A stretch of DNA of 7,540 bases, taken from NCBI GenBank assembly GCA_903958915.1, contig CAJBVC010000260.1, positions 1-7,540 of the forward strand, in the 5' to 3' direction. This document shows positions 1 through 7,540 of the stretch, in pieces (position 1 is the first letter of the stretch; the number at the start of each line of letters is the position of its first letter). The notes beneath the pieces were generated by a model. That model did no database searches. It was not told where the DNA came from and saw nothing but the letters and a program-made list of their open reading frames with translations. The stretch is from an uncultured beta proteobacterium (GTDB lineage: Bacteria; Pseudomonadota; Gammaproteobacteria; Burkholderiales; Burkholderiaceae_C). The position numbers and the translations under genes were made by a program.

Positions 1-2
1 AT

Positions 3-653
3 CTGGAGCAACGCCCCAAGCTCGACGAGGGCCCGTTTTTGAAGGAAGAGCGATCCCTGATCGACGAATTGCTGCGGGTACTGAACACCGCAGTCGAACG
101 CAGGCGCGCCGAAGATGCGCTACAGGAAAGCGAAAATTTGTTCTCGCTGCTGATGCACCAGACGCCGGTCTACCTCTTCATCAAGGAAGTGACTTCCACC
201 GAATCCCGCGTGCTGCGCGCCAGTGAGAATTTTGAACAGATGGTGGGCATTCGAGGCAGCGACATGGTCGGCAAGACCATGGCGGAATTGTTTCCGCCCG
301 AATTGGCCGCGAAGATCAGCGCCGATGACTGGGCGGTCGTGAGCAAGGGCGAGACGGTCAGTCTGGAGGAGGAACTCAATGGCCGCAGCTACACGACGAT
401 CAAGTTTCCGATTGCCCTGGCAGGTAGAAGCCTGTTGGCGGGTTACACCGTCGACGTCACCGACCGCAGGCTTGCGCGGACGGCACTGCTTCAGCAGGAA
501 TCCGAACTGCAGATGTTCAGCACCGCCGGGGTTGATCGCGAGTTGGCGATGATCGATCTCAAACGGCAGGTAAATGCATTGTCGCGACAGCTCGGGCTGG
601 CAGCGCCGTACGACGTGAGCTTCGCCGACGCGGCGCCGAAAGATCAGCTCTGA
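3..653 (+). CDS. PAS-domain sensory protein, C-terminal part (5' end outside the window)
   Basis: The frame is open from the first full codon (base 3) to TGA at 651-653, giving 216 visible residues. The gene therefore almost certainly starts before the window; a TTG at 39 is possible but has no good ribosome site and would cut a helix. Visible residues 8-40 form a charged helical linker with a [14 protein letters not shown] motif, a segment I recognise as recurring before PAS domains in bacterial sensors. Residues 42-157 look like a PAS domain ending in the usual D-V-T-D-R-R exit. Residues 177-204 form a helix with the pattern [15 protein letters not shown], common after PAS domains. No HisKA, ATPase, GGDEF or DNA-binding domain follows, so any output domain would be upstream. 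The stop lies 5 bases before the next start, suggesting one transcript and a shared pathway with the hybrid kinase. The ligand is unknown. Confidence 0.85.
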   Translation: MEQRPKLDEGPFLKEERSLIDELLRVLNTAVERRRAEDALQESENLFSLLMHQTPVYLFIKEVTSTESRVLRASENFEQMVGIRGSDMVGKTMAELFPPELAAKISADDWAVVSKGETVSLEEELNGRSYTTIKFPIALAGRSLLAGYTVDVTDRRLARTALLQQESELQMFSTAGVDRELAMIDLKRQVNALSRQLGLAAPYDVSFADAAPKDQL

Positions 654-658
654 ATGCC

Positions 659-3600
659 ATGACAACCGCGCGCAACGGTCCCCCATCGATGATGCAGGCC
701 GCATTGGTGTCAGCAGCCAGCGTTGCGTCGGTGGTTGCGGGAGTCGCGGTCCTGATCGGCTGGGCGCTGGATATCCCCGCCTTGAAGAGCATTCTGCCGA
801 CCTGGGTATCGATGAAGCCGAATACGGCGCTCGCCTTCATTCTGATCGGCATCGCGCTGCAGCTTGCGGAACTGCCCGCGACATGGTTCGGCGCGCGACT
901 CCAGACCCACCTGGACCGTCTCGCCGGCGGCTGCCTCTGGTTAACCGGCTTGATCGGCCTGCTGACGCTGGCTGAGTATTTCATTAACTGGAATCCCGGC
1001 TTCGACCAGTGGCTGTTCCCCGAGCCTGCAGGCACTGTGGGTACATCGAATCCGGGCCGGATGGCTCCGGAGACCGCGCTGTGCTTTCTGCTGCTGGCGG
1101 TCGCAGCGTCTTTCGCCCGCTTCCGGTTCAAGACCACGGCGACTTTGCTGGTTTCGATAGCTTGCAGCGCGCTGGTAACGGTGCTGGCGCTGGCCGCCAT
1201 CGTGAGTTACTTCACGCCCGTGCTCGGGGTCTTTGGCTGGTGGGGCAAGACCGTCATGGCGGCTCACACCGCGCTCCTGTTTTCATCTCTGGGTTTCGCG
1301 GCTGCGGTGAGCGCCTGGCGAAGATCGCCAGCGGGCTGGGCTGTGAGCGGCGCCATTGCGTTCACGTATGGCGTCGGACTGGGCTTGCTGGTGATAGTGG
1401 GTCTCACCACGATGCGGGTCCAGAACCAGCTGGTTCACTTCACCGCGGCCGAAACACAGACCAGCAAAGTGCTGCTTGCTACCCAACACCTTGAGTCCCA
1501 TTTACTCGGGGCCCAAAGCCGCACGCGTGGTTATGTACTTACCGGTGACGACTCGATGAAGGTGCAACTGCAGGCCGCCTTGGCCGATGCACAGAATGCC
1601 TTGCAGACGCTGCGCCAAATGGATGTCAGGGATCCGCAGCAACGCGCCACGTTGGTCCTGGTCACAGCACAGGCAGCGGAATCACTGCAGTGGTTTGGCC
1701 GGGTGGCGGAGGTTCGTCAAGCAAAACCCGGCGTTGACCCCGACCTGATTCGCCGTGGCACGCAACTGAGCGACGACTTCACTATGGAAGTCGACCGGTT
1801 GCAGTTTGGTCTGGAGCAACTAACCCGGGAATTCGCCGAGGCCTATGGAAGCGTGGCGGATTTCGGTTACACGGTGATTGGGATTGGCACGGTTCTCAGC
1901 CTGCTGGTTCTCTCCCTGGCGGTGCTGACATCGAGCCGGGCCGCCGCCTTGCGCGTCGTCAGTGAAAGCCGGTTGCGCGAGAGCGAGGCGCGGTTCCGGG
2001 AGGTGACCGGGTCAGCCTTGGATGCGATCGTCATCAGCGACGACGCAGGACACATCGTGGGCTGGAACCGCAGCGCCGAGCGCATGTTCGGCTACGCACA
2101 GACCGAAGTCAGTCTGCGGCCATTGGCTTTTCTGATTCCGCAACGGTACCGCGACCGGCATGCTGCGGGCATGAACCGGATTGCAGCCGGTGCCGAACCG
2201 AAGCTTGCCGGCAAATCGATTGAACTCGCGGGGCTGCGTCGGGACGGCAGCGAATTTCCGCTGGAGCTCTCACTGACGACATGGAAGATTGGCGGGCGCA
2301 TCTTCTTCAGCGCATTCATACGTGACATCACCGAGCGAAAACGTCTTGAAGTCGCGGAACAGGAGCGCGTGAGCCAACAGCTCAGGGATCAGGCGGCGGC
2401 TTTCGAGGTCCAGCGCAAGGCGCGGCTGGCGGCGCAGAACCTGATGGCGGACGCAGTCGCTGCACGCGCCGATGCGGAGGCGGTGACCTTGCAGCTGCAT
2501 GAGAGCGAACTGAAATTCCGCACCTTGTTCGAGACCACGACCGAGGCCCACCTTTTGCTTTTTGACGGTCACTTTATTGACTGCAACGCAGCAGCCGCGG
2601 CCATGTTTGGTTGCACCCGGGAGCAGATCATCGGCGCGCATCCGGGCCGGTTTTCGCCGCCAATGCAGCCCGATGGTCGGTCTTCCGAGGAAGAGGCGAT
2701 CAACTTGGCCACTCTTGCGCTCACGGCAGGAACGCAGACTTTCGAATGGGAACATGTCCGGGCGGATGGAACATCTTTTGCCGCCGATGTCTCCCTCAGT
2801 CGGGTGGATTTGGGAGGCAAGCCGCACGTGCAGGCAATCGTACGCGATGTGAGCGAGCGCAAGAAAATGCAGAGGTTGGCCGAACAAACCCGGCTTGCCA
2901 TGCTGAGTCTGCTCGAAGACCAGTCGAAAGACCAGGCCGCGCTGCGCAACAGCGAGGCCTTCGGCCGCGCAATTCTCGATTCGGTGGTCGCCGAAATCGC
3001 GGTGCTCGATCGCAGCGGCGTGATCGTGGCAGTGAACCAGCCCTGGCGCCAGTTCGCGTTGGAAAACGGCATCGTCCCGAACCAGCCGGTGCCGCATACC
3101 GGTGTCGGCGAAAATTACCTGGCGCTCTGCCGTGCCAGCACCGGCCCCGCGTCGGATGAGGCGCAGAGCGCACGCGAAGGCATCCAGGCAGTGCTCGACG
3201 GTCACCTGCCGGTGTTCCATCTGGAGTACCCCTGCCATTCCCCGCAGCGGCAGCGCTGGTTCGCCATGAGCGTGGCACCACTGGAAACCGAAAGTGGCGG
3301 TGCGGTGGTGGCGCATACCGACATCACCGGGCGCGTAGAGGCGCAAGCTTCTCTGCGCAAACTTGCACTGGCCGTTGAGCAGAGCCCGGAAAGCATCATC
3401 ATCACCAATACGCGGGCCGAGATCGAGTACGTGAACAAGGCCTTCTTGGGGGCATCCGGCTACCGGGAGGAAGAGGCGATCGGAAAGAATCCGCGCATCC
3501 TGCAGTCGGGCAGCACACCGCCGGAAACCTACGCCAGCATGTGGGCGGCTCTGAGTCAGGGCCAACCATGGAAGGGCGAATTCCACAATCGCAAGAAGGA

Positions 3601-5596
3601 TGGCCGCGAGTGCATCGAGTTCGCCATCATCATGCCGCTGCGCCAGGCCGACGGCTCGATCAGCCACTATGTAGCGGTGCAGGAAGATGTTACGGAAAAA
3701 ACGCGCATCGGCATCGAACTGGACAAACATCGGCACCATCTGGAGGAACTGGTGAGCGAGCGCACCCTGGAACTGGTCGCCGCGCGTCGCCAGGCCGAGG
3801 CCGCGAATCTCGCCAAGAGCAGCTTTCTGGCCAACATGAGCCATGAAATCCGCACGCCGATGAACGCCATCATCGGCCTCACGCATCTGTTGCGGCGCGC
3901 CGGGGCGACACCGCAACAGTTCGAACGGCTGGACAAGATCGACGGCGCTGGCCGGCACCTGATGGCAATCATCAACGACATTCTCGACCTGTCCAAGATC
4001 GAGGCCGGCAAAATGCAACTGGAAAGCGTCGATTTCCAACTGTCGGCAATTCTCGACAACGTCACTTCAATTATCGGGCAGGCGGCGCAGGCCAAGGGCT
4101 TGCGCATCGAAACGGACTGTGGGGCCGTGCCGTTGTGGCTGCGCGGAGATTCCACGCGGGTGCGCCAGGCACTGCTGAACTTTGCCAGCAACGCCGTCAA
4201 GTTCACTGAGTCGGGCTGCATCGCCCTGCGTGCAAAGCTGCTGCAAGACGACGGCGTCGAGTTGTTGGTTCGCTTCGAAGTTCAGGACAGCGGCATTGGA
4301 ATTTCAGCCGATCAGTTGGGCCACCTGTTTCAGCCTTTTGAGCAGGCCGATGCCTCCACCACGCGCAAATACGGTGGCACCGGGCTCGGCCTGGTCATCA
4401 CCCGGCGCCTGGCAGAACTGATGGGCGGAGCGACCGGTGTTGAAAGCATGCCTGGGCTAGGCAGCACGTTCTGGTTTACTGCCCGCCTGCAGCACGGCCA
4501 TGGTGTCATGCGGAGTGTTCCGGAAACGGATGTGCAGAAAGCCGAGACGCGATTGCGCCACCACCACACCGGTGCTCGGGTTCTGCTGGCCGAAGACAAC
4601 CCGATCAACCGCGAAGTGGCGCTGGAACTGCTGCACGGCGCGGGCCTCACGGTGGACGCTGCCGCCAATGGGCGCGAAGCATTGGCCAAGGTGCAGGCGC
4701 ATGATTACGACCTGATCCTGATGGACATTCAGATGCCCGAGATGGACGGCCTCCAAGCTACGCGTGCCATTCGCGCGCTGCCGGGCTGGGAGAGCAAGCC
4801 GATTCTGGCGATGACGGCCAATGCTTTTACCGAGGATCGGCAGGCCTGCGCTGATGCGGGCATGAATGACTTTGTCGCCAAACCGGTCGAGCCCGACCTA
4901 CTGTACGAAACCTTGGCGCAGTGGCTTCCGGCGACTAGTGGAGTGGCAGATGAGCGGTGGCCGACGGCATCGTCGCTGGTCGATGGGGGAGATCTGCACG
5001 GCCTGCTAGCGGTTGCCGGCCTTGATACGGCACACGGACTGTCGATCGTTCACAGCCGGGAGCGTTACCAGCGGATGCTAGCGCTATTTTTGGATAGCCA
5101 CAGCCCTGATCCGCAACGTCTGCAACACATGCTCGATGTAGGTGACTTGCAGGGTATTCAAGAGCTTGCGCATGGCCTCAAGGGTTCTGCGGGCAATGTG
5201 GGTGCAATGGGCGTCAGCGGGGCCGCCGATACGCTGCTGTCGGCGGTGCGCCATACTGCGGCGCGATCGGAAATAGATCGACACACACAGCGCCTGATCG
5301 AGGAATTGTTGCCCCTTCTCGCCGGCATCCGCGATGCGGTGGTGGCCGAGAGTCAAGCGCCGGCGGTGGTAGATCCAACACGCGTCGATCAGGTACTGGC
5401 GAAGCTCGAACACGAGCTGATGACGGGCAGTATCGCTGCGGGCGAACTGGCCAACGCAGAGAGACAGTTGTTGCACACCGTGTTGGGCAAGGAAGGCGAG
5501 GAGATTGTGCGGTGCATTGAACACTTTGACTACGAACGGGCGCTCTCCCTGGTGCAAGTGCGAACCGGCGCGGCCTGTTGCGATAAGCCTGAATGA
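659..5596 (+). CDS. Hybrid sensor histidine kinase: 7TM-CHASE3-TM-4xPAS-HisKA-HATPase-REC-Hpt
   Basis: This inner-membrane kinase should sense a signal, autophosphorylate, and pass phosphate internally from His to Asp to His. The 1645-residue protein has hydrophobic segments near residues 16-36, 55-71, 88-108, 137-154, 160-182, 199-219 and 228-250. A CHASE3-like periplasmic domain follows (about 254-397; RTRGYVLTG motif), then a membrane segment (405-426). Four PAS domains lie at about 440-563, 615-737, 764-897 and 902-1018, then a coiled coil. HisKA has SHEIRTP with phospho-acceptor H1062. The ATPase has N1174/N1178, D1210 in DSGIGI, and GGTGLGL at 1239-1245. The receiver has D1313, phospho-acceptor D1356, T1386 and K1408. 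Hpt has H1505 in AHGLKGS. All key residues are present, so it should be active. Residues 1570-1645 form an extra helical tail. ATG 659 was chosen because it opens just after the upstream stop; it lacks a clear Shine-Dalgarno, so coupling is likely. In-frame ATGs at 689 and 692 are alternatives. No response regulator is in the window. Confidence 0.95.
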   Translation: MTTARNGPPSMMQAALVSAASVASVVAGVAVLIGWALDIPALKSILPTWVSMKPNTALAFILIGIALQLAELPATWFGARLQTHLDRLAGGCLWLTGLIGLLTLAEYFINWNPGFDQWLFPEPAGTVGTSNPGRMAPETALCFLLLAVAASFARFRFKTTATLLVSIACSALVTVLALAAIVSYFTPVLGVFGWWGKTVMAAHTALLFSSLGFAAAVSAWRRSPAGWAVSGAIAFTYGVGLGLLVIVGLTTMRVQNQLVHFTAAETQTSKVLLATQHLESHLLGAQSRTRGYVLTGDDSMKVQLQAALADAQNALQTLRQMDVRDPQQRATLVLVTAQAAESLQWFGRVAEVRQAKPGVDPDLIRRGTQLSDDFTMEVDRLQFGLEQLTREFAEAYGSVADFGYTVIGIGTVLSLLVLSLAVLTSSRAAALRVVSESRLRESEARFREVTGSALDAIVISDDAGHIVGWNRSAERMFGYAQTEVSLRPLAFLIPQRYRDRHAAGMNRIAAGAEPKLAGKSIELAGLRRDGSEFPLELSLTTWKIGGRIFFSAFIRDITERKRLEVAEQERVSQQLRDQAAAFEVQRKARLAAQNLMADAVAARADAEAVTLQLHESELKFRTLFETTTEAHLLLFDGHFIDCNAAAAAMFGCTREQIIGAHPGRFSPPMQPDGRSSEEEAINLATLALTAGTQTFEWEHVRADGTSFAADVSLSRVDLGGKPHVQAIVRDVSERKKMQRLAEQTRLAMLSLLEDQSKDQAALRNSEAFGRAILDSVVAEIAVLDRSGVIVAVNQPWRQFALENGIVPNQPVPHTGVGENYLALCRASTGPASDEAQSAREGIQAVLDGHLPVFHLEYPCHSPQRQRWFAMSVAPLETESGGAVVAHTDITGRVEAQASLRKLALAVEQSPESIIITNTRAEIEYVNKAFLGASGYREEEAIGKNPRILQSGSTPPETYASMWAALSQGQPWKGEFHNRKKDGRECIEFAIIMPLRQADGSISHYVAVQEDVTEKTRIGIELDKHRHHLEELVSERTLELVAARRQAEAANLAKSSFLANMSHEIRTPMNAIIGLTHLLRRAGATPQQFERLDKIDGAGRHLMAIINDILDLSKIEAGKMQLESVDFQLSAILDNVTSIIGQAAQAKGLRIETDCGAVPLWLRGDSTRVRQALLNFASNAVKFTESGCIALRAKLLQDDGVELLVRFEVQDSGIGISADQLGHLFQPFEQADASTTRKYGGTGLGLVITRRLAELMGGATGVESMPGLGSTFWFTARLQHGHGVMRSVPETDVQKAETRLRHHHTGARVLLAEDNPINREVALELLHGAGLTVDAAANGREALAKVQAHDYDLILMDIQMPEMDGLQATRAIRALPGWESKPILAMTANAFTEDRQACADAGMNDFVAKPVEPDLLYETLAQWLPATSGVADERWPTASSLVDGGDLHGLLAVAGLDTAHGLSIVHSRERYQRMLALFLDSHSPDPQRLQHMLDVGDLQGIQELAHGLKGSAGNVGAMGVSGAADTLLSAVRHTAARSEIDRHTQRLIEELLPLLAGIRDAVVAESQAPAVVDPTRVDQVLAKLEHELMTGSIAAGELANAERQLLHTVLGKEGEEIVRCIEHFDYERALSLVQVRTGAACCDKPE

Positions 5597-5660
5597 CAAT
5601 CCTAGCCAAGCATGCAAGGGGGTGGGGGGGTGACGCGGTGATCCGCAGGCGCATGGTGGT

Positions 5661-5729
5661 AGCAATGGTGAATCTTCTTTGACCATTGGCTGGTATCGAG
5701 AGGGAACACCGAATACCAGCAGATTGGTC
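5661..5729 (+). promoter_or_regulatory. Two overlapping, mutually exclusive imperfect hairpins (possible leader or operator element)
   Basis: Hairpin A pairs AGCAATGGT (5661-5669) with ACCATTGGCT (5682-5691), leaving a one-base bulge and a 12-base loop. Hairpin B pairs GACCA (5681-5685) with TGGTC (5725-5729) and GCTGGTAT (5689-5696) with ATACCAGC (5713-5720), with a small internal loop and a 16-base end loop. Both use bases 5682-5691, so only one can form at a time. No T-run follows either, so neither is an intrinsic terminator as such. The element ends about 130 bases before the lipoprotein start. It could be a leader switch in the RNA, a protein-binding DNA palindrome, or chance pairing. 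The pairing is visible; any function is inference. Confidence 0.35.
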
Positions 5730-5849
5730 AGTGTCGGGGTGGAATACTTGAAGCTGACAGACCTGCAGGCCGCAACCTGATGGGAATTGGGTGCACAATG
5801 CTCGAAAAACAATAGTAGGCATTTGGGGGGCAATCTAAGCCATCCAACT

Positions 5850-5854
5850 GGGGG
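5850..5854 (+). promoter_or_regulatory. G-run acting as probable ribosome binding site for the lipoprotein gene
   Basis: GGGGG lies 6 bases before the ATG at 5861. It can pair with the CCUCC anti-Shine-Dalgarno core using one G-U wobble, and the spacing is suitable. It is not a classic GGAGG, but it supports ATG 5861, which also gives a proper signal peptide. Confidence 0.5.
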
Positions 5855-5860
5855 CCTGCC

Positions 5861-6862
5861 ATGTGGAAATTGTTTCTTGTGCTGTGTTGCATGCTCACCC
5901 TTCTCGGGTGTGAAAAACCCCCCCTGACAGCGGGCACATCCGGTACCGGGCCAGTGCGCCAGAAGATCACCTTCGCGCTGACCACGCAACCCCAAAGTAC
6001 CCTGGTTCACATCGCCCTAAAAAATGGCTATTTTTCGGATCAGGGCCTCGATGTGTTGCCCCTGGTGCACAGCTTTGGCAAGGCGGCACTGCAGTCGGTG
6101 CTGGAGGGCAAGACCGACTTTGCCACCGTGGCAGAGACCCCGATCATGTTCAGCATACTGCGCGGCGAGCGCATCTTTGTGATTGCCAACATCGAGTCGA
6201 GCACAACCAACGACGCGGTAATGGCGCGGGTTGACGCCGGCATTACCAAGCCCGCGGATTTGAAAGGTAAACGCATCGGGTTTACACCCGGCACCACCTC
6301 CGACTTCTTTCTTGACTCGTTTTTGAGCGCACAGGGCCTGACGCGCCAGAACATAACCCCCGTCCCACTCAAACCCGAGGAGATGCTCGATGCTCTGGTG
6401 GCAAAAAATGTGGACGCCGTGTCGACCTGGAATTATCCGCTGACCCAGATTAAACGAAAGTTTGGCGCGCAGTCGGTGACTTTCTACGACCGGCAGATTT
6501 ATACCGAAACCTTCAACATCGCCGCCATGCAGGATTTTGTGCGGAACAACCCGCAGACCGTTATCCGCGTGTTGCGTGCCCTGGTTCGGGCAGAAGACTT
6601 TGTGTCAAGCCATGCGGATGAGGCGCAAGCCATTTTGGCCGAAGCTATCAAAGTCGACAAGGACATGATTAATGAGGTATGGGATGTGTTCAGCTATCAA
6701 GTGCGGCTAGACCAGAACTTAACTATTACCCTGGAAGACGAGACCCGCTGGGCCATGAAGAACAAGCTGACCGATCAGACGGTGATGCCAAACTACCTGA
6801 GCCACATCTATGTGGATGGCCTCAAGTCCGTGAGGCCCGAGTCCGTGCGGATGGATCGCTAG
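5861..6862 (+). CDS. NMT1/THI5/SsuA-like solute-binding lipoprotein
   Basis: This is predicted to be a lipid-anchored periplasmic binding protein that captures a small solute. The N-terminus is a short lipoprotein signal: MWK, a hydrophobic stretch, then LLGC, placing the lipidated cysteine at C17. The mature part reads as a two-lobed binding fold: ITFALTTQP opens the first strand (36-44), KNGYFSDQGLDV (54-65) is the helix and turn typical of the SsuA/ThiY/NMT1 group, GKTDFATVAETP (83-94) is the next family-like segment, and DLKGKRIGFTPGTTSDFF (133-150) begins the second lobe. At 333 residues the length is normal for the family. Members bind sulfonates, nitrate, pyrimidine precursors or other organic ligands; the ligand cannot be read here. 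No permease or ATPase gene adjoins it. Instead a membrane sensor starts 11 bases after its stop, suggesting the bound form may be read by that sensor. A transporter encoded elsewhere remains possible. Confidence 0.9.
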   Translation: MWKLFLVLCCMLTLLGCEKPPLTAGTSGTGPVRQKITFALTTQPQSTLVHIALKNGYFSDQGLDVLPLVHSFGKAALQSVLEGKTDFATVAETPIMFSILRGERIFVIANIESSTTNDAVMARVDAGITKPADLKGKRIGFTPGTTSDFFLDSFLSAQGLTRQNITPVPLKPEEMLDALVAKNVDAVSTWNYPLTQIKRKFGAQSVTFYDRQIYTETFNIAAMQDFVRNNPQTVIRVLRALVRAEDFVSSHADEAQAILAEAIKVDKDMINEVWDVFSYQVRLDQNLTITLEDETRWAMKNKLTDQTVMPNYLSHIYVDGLKSVRPESVRMDR

Positions 6863-6873
6863 CTGGACCGCCT

Positions 6874-7540
6874 GTGCGCATCAAAGCCCAACTCAAGCTC
6901 AGTGCCGTGGCATCCTTCGCCGCGCTGGCGATTGTGCTGCCGCTGCTGGTCGTGGCATGGCAGACTTTCGAGCACGCCCAGCGCAACAACGATCTGGTTG
7001 ATGCGATCCATCTCAACTTCTTTGAGCGGGTTTCCTTGAGGGATCAGTATTTTCTCTACCGCGAAGACCGTACCCGCCGGCTGTGGGACGAAAACAAGGC
7101 GCAGTCCGACGCGCTGCTGGCGGTTGCCGCGACCGAGTTTCGCGGTAAAGCCGATCAACATTTGGTGAAACGATTGCGCCGGGCGATTGATGAAACCGTG
7201 CCCATCTTTCGTCGCATTGTGGACAACACGCAGGCAATGCAGTCGGCCACCGGCAACCGGGCGGTTTATGAAGAACTCGATAAACGGCTGTACAGCCAAC
7301 TGCTGCTGCGGGCTAGCGAAGTTCGCAATGCCACCCATGCGTTGCAGGATGCGAGTGCAAGCCAAGTGGAGCAGGCCTATCAGCGCCTTGCCATGGTCGC
7401 TTTGGTGCTGGCCCTGGCTCTGGTAGCAGTCATTGTGTTCAATGCAGTGCACATTGGCGGTCTGCTGCGCCGGCGTCTGGTGGTGCTGCATCAGGGCGCC
7501 AAACGGGTTGCTGATGGCGATTTGGCGCACCGGATCGAGA
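6874..7540 (+). CDS. Membrane sensor with helical periplasmic domain and HAMP, N-terminal part (3' end outside the window)
   Basis: GTG at 6874 opens a frame that stays open to the right edge, giving 222 residues (the last base is an incomplete codon). The start MRIKAQLKLSA has the positive charge expected before a first membrane segment at about residues 9-29. Residues 30-171 are highly charged and helix-rich (for example LRDQYFLYRED at 55-65), suggesting a periplasmic four-helix-type sensor domain. A second membrane segment lies at about 172-191, followed by the start of a HAMP domain with RLVVLHQGAKRVADGDLAHR at 201-220. The output is beyond the edge; a histidine kinase, often with PAS domains, is the commonest arrangement, while a chemoreceptor or GGDEF/EAL protein is possible. 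It starts 11 bases after the lipoprotein stop with only a weak upstream purine-rich site, so the two are probably cotranscribed and perhaps coupled. I see no in-frame ATG, GTG or TTG near enough upstream to be a better start. Confidence 0.88.
   Translation, partial: MRIKAQLKLSAVASFAALAIVLPLLVVAWQTFEHAQRNNDLVDAIHLNFFERVSLRDQYFLYREDRTRRLWDENKAQSDALLAVAATEFRGKADQHLVKRLRRAIDETVPIFRRIVDNTQAMQSATGNRAVYEELDKRLYSQLLLRASEVRNATHALQDASASQVEQAYQRLAMVALVLALALVAVIVFNAVHIGGLLRRRLVVLHQGAKRVADGDLAHRIE

Larger units (their letters stand above)
5597..5860. other. Intergenic region between the hybrid kinase and the solute-binding lipoprotein
   Basis: This 264-base gap separates the two gene blocks and is the only place in the window where a new promoter is expected. 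I see no convincing gene: the only + strand start-to-stop frames I noted are about 9-11 codons long (for example 5780-5815). Right after the kinase stop there is no hairpin followed by a T-run, so no intrinsic terminator is supported. The gap holds G-runs at 5618-5622, 5624-5630, 5736-5739, 5825-5830 and 5850-5854, and overlapping inverted repeats at 5661-5729. TTGGGT at 5787-5792 followed after 17 bases by CAATAG is the closest sigma-70-like pair I found, and it is too weak to call a promoter. Long reverse-strand frames cross the gap but look like shadows of the flanking genes. Confidence 0.7.

Noticed and set aside
2270..4039. Long reverse-strand open frame (about 589 codons) inside the hybrid kinase gene
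   Set aside because: It lies wholly antisense to well-recognised PAS and HisKA coding sequence. Its translation shows no family motif, and such frames are common opposite GC-rich genes.
5635..5646. Small hairpin GCGG-TGAT-CCGC after the kinase gene as a terminator
   Set aside because: The stem is only 4 base pairs and no T-run follows, so it cannot be called an intrinsic terminator.
5780..5815. 11-codon frame in the gap as a leader peptide
   Set aside because: No run of regulatory codons, no good ribosome site, and too short to separate from chance.
5787..5815. TTGGGT / CAATAG as a sigma-70 promoter for the lipoprotein gene
   Set aside because: Both boxes match consensus poorly; the spacing alone is not enough.
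5084..6010. Reverse-strand frame crossing the intergenic gap, about 308 codons
   Set aside because: It overlaps the Hpt coding region and the lipoprotein signal peptide on the other strand, and its product has no recognisable domain or start signal. Best read as a shadow.
5861..6862. Lipoprotein as part of a complete ABC importer operon
   Set aside because: Neither neighbour resembles a permease or ATPase. The next gene is a HAMP sensor, and the previous block is a kinase.
6859..7530. Reverse-strand frame (about 223 codons) opposite the truncated sensor
   Set aside because: The + strand frame here encodes two membrane segments and a HAMP-like motif in the correct order. The reverse product is His- and Gln-rich without motifs.
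1..7540. CRISPR arrays, tRNA or rRNA genes, insertion sequences, attachment sites
   Set aside because: I saw no spaced direct repeats, no cloverleaf or rRNA-like stretch, and no transposase or integrase coding sequence.

Overview
The window looks like a bacterial chromosome fragment that is GC-rich by eye. Its gene types suggest a proteobacterium: long multi-PAS hybrid kinases, a CHASE3 domain and a lipoprotein solute-binding protein. A beta- or gammaproteobacterium from an environmental or freshwater source is my best guess, but no ribosomal or marker gene is present to confirm it. All four genes I can support are on the + strand, and all belong to signal sensing or ligand capture.

Left block (1-5596). 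The window opens inside a gene whose C-terminal part is a PAS sensor domain followed by a short helical tail. It ends with no kinase, cyclase or DNA-binding output. Five bases later begins a 1645-residue hybrid sensor histidine kinase. Its predicted order is seven membrane segments, a periplasmic CHASE3 domain, an eighth membrane segment, four PAS domains, HisKA, HATPase_c, a receiver domain, an Hpt domain and an extra C-terminal helical tail. One polypeptide thus carries the whole His-Asp-His relay, and the missing partner is a final response regulator outside the window.

Intergenic gap (5597-5860). This 264-base stretch has no convincing gene. It holds several G-runs on the + strand and two overlapping imperfect inverted repeats whose arms compete for the same bases. 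I see no clear intrinsic terminator and no strong promoter.

Right block (5861-7540). A 333-residue lipoprotein of the NMT1/THI5/SsuA-like solute-binding family is followed after 11 bases by a GTG-started membrane sensor that runs off the right edge. The sensor has two membrane segments around a helical periplasmic domain, then the start of a HAMP domain. No ABC permease or ATPase lies next to the binding protein, so the pair looks like a binding-protein-assisted sensor rather than a transporter. This is the most interesting hypothesis in the window. It is inference from gene order and needs the sequence to the right of 7540.
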